Source: Akkermansia sp.
GTDB taxonomy: Bacteria > Verrucomicrobiota > Verrucomicrobiia > Verrucomicrobiales > Akkermansiaceae
Direction of reading: 5' to 3'
Assembly: GCA_017517805.1 (NCBI GenBank)
Contig: JAFWYD010000084.1
Coordinates: forward strand, 1 to 64,000
DNA: 64,000 bases
Shown here: positions 58,544-64,000 of the stretch, piece after piece
Position numbering within the stretch: position 1 is the stretch's first letter
How the letters are laid out: each line of letters opens with the position of its first letter
The notes under the pieces: generated by a model
The model's input: only the letters and a program-made list of their open reading frames with translations
Database searches by the model: none
What the model was told of the DNA's origin: nothing
Program-made: the position numbers and the translations under genes

Positions 58544-59467
58544 ATGAAAGTACTCATCACCGGCGGTGCCGGTTTCATCGGGTCTCACATCGCTGAGCAT
58601 TACCAGGGTATCGCAGAAGAAATCCGCGTACTGGATAATCTGCGCACAGGTTACAAGAAAAATCTCGACGGTCTCAAGGTAACCTTCATCGAAGGCTCCA
58701 TCACCGATCGCGAACTCGTGGCCAAGGCGGTGGAAGGCGTTGACTACATCTTCCACATGGCAGCCATGGTATCCGTGCCGGAATCCATGCAGAAACCCCG
58801 TGAAACGGTGGACCTGAACGTGAACGGCCTGCTGACCGTGCTGGAGGAAGCCAGCAAGGCAGGTGTGAAGAAGGTCGTGCTCGCCTCCTCTGCCGCCATC
58901 TATGGTGACAACCCCATCGTGCCGAAAGTAGAGACCATGTACCCCGAGCCCAAGAGCCCCTATGGCATCACCAAGCTCGATGGTGAGTACTACATGGAGA
59001 TGTTCCGCACCACCGGCCAGGTCAACACCGGCTGCTGCCGCTTCTTCAACGTGTTCGGCCCGCGCCAGGATCCCAAGGGTGCCTACGCCGCTGCCGTGCC
59101 GATTTTCATGGAAAAAGCCATCAAGGGCGAAGATATCACCGTGTATGGTGACGGCGAGCAGACCCGTGACTTCATCTATGTGAAGGACATCGTGGGCGGT
59201 CTCACCTATGTGGCCGAGCACCCGGAGGTGACCGGTGTCTACAACGTAGGTTACGGTGGTCAGATCACCATCAACGACCTCGCTACCATCATCATCGATG
59301 CCGCAGGTTCCTCCTCCAAGGTAGTGCACCTGCCCGAGCGCCCCGGCGATGTGAAGCACTCCCGCTCCTGCGCCGATAAGCTGCGCAACGCCGGCTGGGC
59401 TCCCAAGTATACGCTGGAGGAAGGCCTCAAGACCACTCTCGAATACTTCAAGAGCGTGACCAAGTAA
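58544..59467 (+). CDS. galE-like: NAD-dependent sugar-nucleotide 4-epimerase (GalE/WbpP type)
   Basis: The 307-residue short-chain dehydrogenase/reductase epimerase has the Rossmann motif ITGGAGFIGSH, ASSAAIYGDNP with the catalytic Ser, and SPYGITK with Tyr and Lys. CRFFNVFGPRQDP and GDGEQTRDFIYVKDIV are as in UDP-glucose or UDP-N-acetylglucosamine 4-epimerases. The shorter length and NVFGPRQDPxGxYAAAVPIF favour the WbpP/GalE2 group, which accept N-acetylated sugars. It could serve envelope glycan synthesis or use of galactose and GalNAc from mucin; specificity is inferred. Confidence 0.92.
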   Translation: MKVLITGGAGFIGSHIAEHYQGIAEEIRVLDNLRTGYKKNLDGLKVTFIEGSITDRELVAKAVEGVDYIFHMAAMVSVPESMQKPRETVDLNVNGLLTVLEEASKAGVKKVVLASSAAIYGDNPIVPKVETMYPEPKSPYGITKLDGEYYMEMFRTTGQVNTGCCRFFNVFGPRQDPKGAYAAAVPIFMEKAIKGEDITVYGDGEQTRDFIYVKDIVGGLTYVAEHPEVTGVYNVGYGGQITINDLATIIIDAAGSSSKVVHLPERPGDVKHSRSCADKLRNAGWAPKYTLEEGLKTTLEYFKSVTK

Positions 59468-59483
59468 AATCACCCATCATCAC

Positions 59484-59519
59484 GCCGGGGTTCCCCACCA
59501 CAGGAACCCCGGCTTTTTT
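59484..59519 (+). terminator. Terminator of the epimerase gene
   Basis: GCCGGGGTTCC and GGAACCCCGGC with an 8-base loop, followed by six T. Confidence 0.92.
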
Positions 59520-59530
59520 CTTAGTCCCCC

Positions 59531-60220
59531 ATGTGCAGCGATGATTTCCAGCCCCGCCTGCGCGCAGCCGACCTGAAGCGCCTCGCAGAGGCTCGGCAAA
59601 CCAGACTCCTGGAGGAAGGGGCTACGCTGCATCCCGTGGTGAACTCAACCCGCAAACTTGCCGGAAACTTCTGGGGAAGCGCCTGGATGAAGCAGCTCGC
59701 TCTCTGCGAAGCAGGCGGCATGTGCCTGGCACCGGGGCGCACCCTGCTGCGCCATGGCTGCGTGCTGGATGTTCAATTGTCCCCCTGCACCATCACAGCC
59801 CTGGTCAGCGCAGAGGAACTCTATGAAGTGGAGCTCCGCCTCTCTCCCATGGAAGGAGAACAGCTCGATGCCCTCGCCGCGGCATGCAGCGGCCACATTG
59901 ACTCCCTGCTCTCCCTGCTCGAAGGCAGGCTGGATACCGCAGTCCTACAGCTCCTGTGCCACCCGGAAAACGGGCTGCTGCCCACTCCCCATGACTGGCG
60001 AATGCGATGCAGCTGCCCCGATTGGGCCGAGCCCTGCCCCCACGCCGCCGCTGCCATCTATGCAGCAGGCTGCCTCATCGATACAGAACCTGCCCGGTTA
60101 TTCACTCTGCGCGGCATCACACCTTCCGCACTGCTGAAACCAACCAGGACTGAAGCCCTGGATTCTGACTCCCTTTCTGCAATGTTTGGTATCGACCTGG
60201 AACTGCCGCCCCAGCCTTGA
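59531..60220 (+). CDS. SWIM zinc-finger protein
   Basis: The 229-residue protein has the SWIM pattern MRCSCPDWAEPCPHAAAAIYAAG (CxCx7CxH) at about residues 157-178. N-terminal KLAGNFWGSAWMKQL and LSPCTITALVSAEELYEVELRL agree with the short bacterial SWIM proteins often encoded beside SNF2-type helicases. No helicase is next to it here. SWIM domains bind DNA or proteins; the role is unknown. The start lies 12 bases behind the epimerase terminator with no clear promoter, so the promoter may lie within the hairpin region. Confidence 0.85.
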   Translation: MCSDDFQPRLRAADLKRLAEARQTRLLEEGATLHPVVNSTRKLAGNFWGSAWMKQLALCEAGGMCLAPGRTLLRHGCVLDVQLSPCTITALVSAEELYEVELRLSPMEGEQLDALAAACSGHIDSLLSLLEGRLDTAVLQLLCHPENGLLPTPHDWRMRCSCPDWAEPCPHAAAAIYAAGCLIDTEPARLFTLRGITPSALLKPTRTEALDSDSLSAMFGIDLELPPQP

Positions 60221-60236
60221 GCAGCGGATTTCCTGC

Positions 60237-60265
60237 TTGCTATGCGGGAGAATATATGGTAGCAT
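60237..60265 (+). promoter_or_regulatory. Promoter of the GH36-like gene
   Basis: TTGCTA - 17 bp - TAGCAT; leader of about 27 bases to ATG 60299. Confidence 0.55.
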
Positions 60266-60298
60266 TCTCCACAGTACCAGGCGTACATTTGTTCAATT

Positions 60299-62872
60299 AT
60301 GCGTAAAAATATCTTTCTCCAGTCAGTTATAGCAGCACTTTGTGCCAGCACACTACTTGTCGGTTGCAGCGATGAGGTTGATAAGAAAAACGGCGCAGCC
60401 AATCCCGCCGGAGCGGTGAAGGCAGGGCATAGTGAAAACTCCTACACCCTGAGCAACAAGCTGCTGACTGCAACCTTTATCTGGAATGATGGTGCTATCG
60501 AGTTCGGCGGGCTCAAGGATGCCAATGGAACAGCCCTGTTGCAGGGTGGTGGTCCCGTTTTCACCTTGACCCTGGCAAACGGTCAGCAATTGAGCTCTAC
60601 CAACATGAAGGTCACGAAGCCTGAACTGATTAACCTGACTGCTGATAAGGGTGCGCAACGCATCTCGTCGCAATTGCCGGGCCAGGCCATTGCCGCCACC
60701 TTCTCCGCGCCGGATGATTCCTTCAGCATTGAGTGGAAGGCCGTGCTGCGCAATGGTTCGCACTACTTGCGCCAGGAATTCACCCTCAAAGCTAGCAAGG
60801 AGCCGGTTCCCTTCAATTCCATCACCGCTCTGCAAGTCGTCCCCACAGATGAAGGCGGCATTCCCTCCATTTCCGGCAACACCACGCATGGTACTGTCGC
60901 CATCACCGACAAACTCTTCATGGGGCTGGAAACTCCCATGTCCGTCATGACCGTCGGGAAGCACGGTTCTGTTCAGGAAGACACCTGGAATCCCGAGGCC
61001 TGGACCCCGCGCATGTTCGGTAGCGCATTCAACGTACCGGAAAGCTTCATACCGGTCTATGGCACCAAGTACAATGCCCAGAATGGCCCCGTGCTCCGCG
61101 ACCTTGCGGTGGCAGAAGGCCCGGTCAACTTCATAGAACCCGGTGAACTCCTGGTTGACTTTGAATACGAACGCGGTAACAACCGCCTCAACATAGTGGG
61201 CGTGCAGCTGGTCACCACAGCGGGTCAGGTCATTGCAGAAGACATCCACCCCGGTTATACTGGTCATAAGTCCCAGGATGCCGAATACCGCATGGTTGTT
61301 CCGGTGGCTGGCAACTACCACCTGCGCTACTGGGTAGAAAAGAAGACCGAACCCGTCAGCAGCAGCGGCCGCATCTCCCTTTCCCTGGCCATGGGTAACC
61401 CGGAAGAAACCTCTGCCCCGGTGCCGGAAGACATGGTGCGCGGCACATGGGTTCGAAAAACCAATCTGACCAAGGAATTCCCCTGGACGGTAAACTCCGT
61501 CATCGGCCTGTTTAAACCCGGCCAGCAGCGCCGTTCCTTCCTGCGCTACATCGAACGGGAAAGAGCAGTTCCCTATCGTCCCTTCGTGCACTACAACGAC
61601 TGGTACGAAGTAGGCATCACCCGCAATTTCGAAAAAGACCCGAAAAAGCGCAGCAGCGAGGAGATTTCCCTGAATATCCTCAACACCTGGAAAAAGGAAC
61701 TCTTCGAAAAGCGCAACACCAAACTTGATGCTTACATACTCGATGACGGCTGGGATGATTTCAACAGCCTGTGGGACTTCCACATCGGTTTCCCGAACGG
61801 TTTCAGCAAGCTCAACGAGGTAGCCACCAGCATGGACTGCGGCATGGGTACCTGGCTCGGCCCGGTGGGTGGTTACGGAGCAGCCAAGAGCATGCGCATC
61901 GGCTTCTGGAACAAAACGCACCCGAACAACCGGATTGCCAACTTCGAGCTTTCCAACCCGGAATACTTCAACGCATTCGTGGGTCGCTGCGCGGACATGG
62001 TGAAGAACTATGACATGCGCTACTTCAAGTTCGACGGCATCTCCACCAAATTCCACGCCAAGGGTCCCGGTGCACTCGAGGATTGCGAAGGCATTCTGAA
62101 CGTGCTGGCAGCCCTGCGCAAAGCGCGCCCCGATATCTACCTCAACACTACTGTAGGCACCTGGGCCAGCCCGTTCTGGTTCTTCCACTCAGATTGCGTC
62201 TGGCGTCAGGAAAACGACTTTGACCAGGTTGGCAACGTGGGCGATGCACGCGACCGCTGGCTCACTTATCGTGACCGCCTCGTGCATGAAGTATTCGTGG
62301 AGGGTGCACCGCTCTTCCCCATTAACTCCGTCATGATTCACGGCACCATCATCACTAAGAATGGACCGCCCCGCTGCATGAGCCAGGAGCCTGCCAACTG
62401 CATCAAAGAGATGCGCACTGCCTTTGCCAACGGTTCCAGCCTTCAGGAAATCTACGCTGATACCGATATTATGAACCAGGAAGGCGGCGTGCTCTGGGAC
62501 GAACTGGCCAAATGCATTGCCTGGGTTCGCCGCAATGCCGATGTGCTGGCGGATACACACTGGGTAGGCGGCAATCCCTGGGACAAGGTTAAGAAAGATG
62601 GCGATATCTACGGCTGGGCTGCATGGAACAGCAGCAAGTGCACGCTTACCCTCCGCAATTCTTCGGGCAAGCCCAAGACACTCAACACCACGCTGCGCAA
62701 GGTGTTTGATATCCCCGCAGAGGTGAAAGGAGCCATCGTACTCCGCAGTTCCTTTGCAGATCAGCGGGCTCTGCCCGGCATATGCGATGTTGCGGTCGAT
62801 GTGGACACCCCCCTCAGCATCTCCATGGAACCCATGGAAATCATCGTAATGGAAGGTACACCCGCCAAATAA
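60299..62872 (+). CDS. Large secreted lipoprotein glycosidase of alpha-galactosidase (GH36/clan D) type
   Basis: The 857-residue protein has a lipoprotein signal (IFLQSVIAALCASTLLVGCSDE). Residues 45-250 form a beta-sandwich like the N-terminal domain of GH36. About 250-400 resemble a jelly-roll carbohydrate-binding insert (LLVDFEYERGNNRLNIVGVQL to YHLRYWVEKK). Residues 415-780 form a TIM barrel with FVHYNDWYEVG, AYILDDGWDDFNSLWDF and RYFKFDGIS. D579 of KFDG stands where clan D enzymes have the nucleophile, and an acid is likely in RQENDFDQVG. A C-terminal beta domain follows. Surface display and fold suit removal of alpha-galactosyl or GalNAc ends from mucin-type glycans; the substrate is inference. 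Homologues are sometimes labelled enterotoxin, which has no support here. Confidence 0.78.
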   Translation: MRKNIFLQSVIAALCASTLLVGCSDEVDKKNGAANPAGAVKAGHSENSYTLSNKLLTATFIWNDGAIEFGGLKDANGTALLQGGGPVFTLTLANGQQLSSTNMKVTKPELINLTADKGAQRISSQLPGQAIAATFSAPDDSFSIEWKAVLRNGSHYLRQEFTLKASKEPVPFNSITALQVVPTDEGGIPSISGNTTHGTVAITDKLFMGLETPMSVMTVGKHGSVQEDTWNPEAWTPRMFGSAFNVPESFIPVYGTKYNAQNGPVLRDLAVAEGPVNFIEPGELLVDFEYERGNNRLNIVGVQLVTTAGQVIAEDIHPGYTGHKSQDAEYRMVVPVAGNYHLRYWVEKKTEPVSSSGRISLSLAMGNPEETSAPVPEDMVRGTWVRKTNLTKEFPWTVNSVIGLFKPGQQRRSFLRYIERERAVPYRPFVHYNDWYEVGITRNFEKDPKKRSSEEISLNILNTWKKELFEKRNTKLDAYILDDGWDDFNSLWDFHIGFPNGFSKLNEVATSMDCGMGTWLGPVGGYGAAKSMRIGFWNKTHPNNRIANFELSNPEYFNAFVGRCADMVKNYDMRYFKFDGISTKFHAKGPGALEDCEGILNVLAALRKARPDIYLNTTVGTWASPFWFFHSDCVWRQENDFDQVGNVGDARDRWLTYRDRLVHEVFVEGAPLFPINSVMIHGTIITKNGPPRCMSQEPANCIKEMRTAFANGSSLQEIYADTDIMNQEGGVLWDELAKCIAWVRRNADVLADTHWVGGNPWDKVKKDGDIYGWAAWNSSKCTLTLRNSSGKPKTLNTTLRKVFDIPAEVKGAIVLRSSFADQRALPGICDVAVDVDTPLSISMEPMEIIVMEGTPAK

Positions 62873-62899
62873 GGAAGCATATCCACACCATACTCCTCA

Positions 62900-62930
62900 A
62901 GCTGGCAAGTCATACACTTGCCAGCTTTTT
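62900..62930 (+). terminator. Terminator of the GH36-like gene
   Basis: AGCTGGCAAGT and ACTTGCCAGCT with a 5-base loop and a following T run. Confidence 0.9.
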
Positions 62931-62933
62931 ATC

Positions 62934-62962
62934 TTGACTTCCGGCATCAACAGAACTACTCT
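62934..62962 (+). promoter_or_regulatory. Promoter of the truncated surface-protein gene
   Basis: TTGACT - 17 bp - TACTCT, 24 bp before ATG 62986, starting just behind the T run of the preceding terminator. Confidence 0.5.
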
Positions 62963-62985
62963 CATACATAATAATCCTCATTATT

Positions 62986-64000
62986 ATGAAACTGCGTCTC
63001 TCTACACTTCTTATCTCCGTTCTTCTGGCCTCCTCGGCCTATGGACTTGGCACCACCACCATCAGCAAAGAGCATGCAAGCTGCGAAGAGTATGATGATG
63101 GATTTTTCGGTACATACAAGGCATACACATTCAATTACCAGGACACTCATCTGAGTCTCTCCGGAAACATCTCACTCGGAAATAATTCCGAAGCATTGAT
63201 ATACTGGGGCTCAGATGACAAGGATGAGCCCAGCCAGATTTCAGGCAAGGGTAATATCTCTGCCAGATGCGTATTCTGGGAGCTCGGCTCCGGCTCGTTC
63301 ATCTTTTCCAATACCGGGAAAATAGCTGGTGGTGAAAACAACATCTTTGATGGCGGGCATGTCATTCTCGACACCGCCTCCCAATTTGACCAGATTATGA
63401 TGACCGATACGCTTGAAATCTGGAATTCGAAAGCCAATATCGAAAATATTTCCGGTATTTCAACCGTGCGCAGCGAGCATACGCTTTCCACTAAGAATAT
63501 CGGAGGACTCATTGGAGGAGCACTCATGATTGAGACAGACGTGCTCATCAACGGCACAGGACCTGACTCTGGCGGGATTTTCCTCACAAATGAGTACTCC
63601 ACCACAACCACAGTTCATGGGCACGTCACATTCCAAAGCAAAACGCAGACGACCTACCATTTAGATCCTCCAGATAATGAGCTCTATTTCAGCCACAAAC
63701 CTGATGATCAGGAAATTGCCCAAAGTCTGAAACCGCTGGAAAGCCTCACCATTCTTTCCTGCTCCAGCTATTCCGGCTCACTTTCCAATCTGGCGCTGGA
63801 ATTAGAATACATGGTATCAAAAGGCAACGGAGAGTACGATTACGATTATAATTACTACACCGTATCCGGAGCAAAATACGGCACCTTCGTTGCCTTGTAC
63901 AATCCGGATTCCTGCATGTTCGACATCGTGTTCAGGTCGTTCGCTTCAGCCTCAGAAATGAATGCTGATGAAGCATACGAAATCGGGGGAACCCTGCGTT
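62986..64000 (+). CDS. Beta-rich secreted protein, autotransporter-like, cut by the window edge
   Basis: The frame is open from ATG 62986 (MKLRLSTLLISVLLASSAYG) through the last base, at least 338 codons. After the signal peptide it is rich in Ser, Thr, Asn, Gly and Ile, with strand-turn patterns such as LSLSGNISLGNNSEALIYWG, FIFSNTGKIAGGENNIFDGG and ANIENISGISTVRSEHTLST, the look of beta-helix passenger domains of autotransporters or PEP-CTERM surface proteins common in Akkermansia. Base composition is visibly more AT-rich than its neighbours. The C-terminal end that would tell autotransporter from sorting signal is outside the window. Confidence 0.75.
   Translation, partial: MKLRLSTLLISVLLASSAYGLGTTTISKEHASCEEYDDGFFGTYKAYTFNYQDTHLSLSGNISLGNNSEALIYWGSDDKDEPSQISGKGNISARCVFWELGSGSFIFSNTGKIAGGENNIFDGGHVILDTASQFDQIMMTDTLEIWNSKANIENISGISTVRSEHTLSTKNIGGLIGGALMIETDVLINGTGPDSGGIFLTNEYSTTTTVHGHVTFQSKTQTTYHLDPPDNELYFSHKPDDQEIAQSLKPLESLTILSCSSYSGSLSNLALELEYMVSKGNGEYDYDYNYYTVSGAKYGTFVALYNPDSCMFDIVFRSFASASEMNADEAYEIGGTLR

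Noticed and set aside
60299-62872. Enterotoxin
   Set aside because: This name appears on some homologues, but the sequence shows a glycosidase fold with KFDG and LDDGW motifs and no toxin feature.

Overview
The window looks like chromosomal DNA of a Verrucomicrobiota bacterium, most likely close to Akkermansia. The reasons are a moderately GC-rich genome, the 51-residue small basic protein known from Verrucomicrobia and Chlamydiae (38063-38218), many lipoprotein and TPR/Sel1 proteins of unknown function, enzymes suited to a glycan-degrading anaerobe, and almost no Shine-Dalgarno sequences in front of first genes. Taxonomy is inferred from gene content only.

Layout. 1-1770 holds a decayed group II intron (minus strand) lying just behind the terminator of a metal-efflux operon. 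1827-8339 (minus) is that operon: a small His/Cys-rich exported protein, a TolC-like outer-membrane lipoprotein, a membrane-fusion protein with six perfect-length 19-residue His-rich repeats, and a heavy-metal RND pump. 8423-9222 (minus) pairs a one-span membrane protein with an M15 peptidase. 9336-15131 (minus) holds a two-domain repeat lipoprotein, FtsK and two pseudouridine synthases. 15269-21459 (plus) holds a TPR protein, topoisomerase III, a BASS-type transporter and a YwaF-like membrane protein. 21475-26845 (minus) is an ffh-led operon: Ffh, a TIGR03790 protein, Ogt, ArgD and an ankyrin protein. 26907-30875 has a divergent Nudix hydrolase, a PpiD/SurA-like protein and a POT peptide transporter. 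31274-34846 (minus) is an operon of a YlbF protein with a metallothionein-like tail, a phosphoethanolamine transferase and RmuC.

35007-43473 is mostly plus strand: a small membrane protein with PdxA, a 3D-domain protein, a glycine-zipper lipoprotein (minus), the small basic protein, an RsuA/RluB pseudouridine synthase with an Arg-rich repeat tail, a Sel1 protein, tRNA-Cys, an OppF-like ATPase and HemC. 43561-45012 (minus) is a tryptophanase/tyrosine phenol-lyase family enzyme whose active-site residues point to the phenol-lyase side. 45244-50212 is a zinc or manganese ABC uptake operon with a CBM9-GHL10 glycosidase-like protein and an unknown exported protein placed between the binding protein and the ATPase. 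50288-64000 holds a pseudopilin, DAHP synthase, a PatB/MalY lyase, a three-haem peroxidase with a WalJ-like hydrolase and a VanX-like dipeptidase, a DUF5009-type membrane protein, a sugar-nucleotide epimerase, a SWIM protein, a GH36-like glycosidase and the start of a beta-rich surface protein.

The most striking pattern is regulatory. Nearly every transcription unit starts with a recognisable promoter of the form CTTGnnn - 16 to 18 bp - TAnnnT (often TAGAAT). The -10 box then sits only 7-13 bp before the start codon in many genes, implying leaderless or nearly leaderless mRNAs. This pattern also settles several start codons. No CRISPR array, prophage, rRNA gene or plasmid origin was seen.
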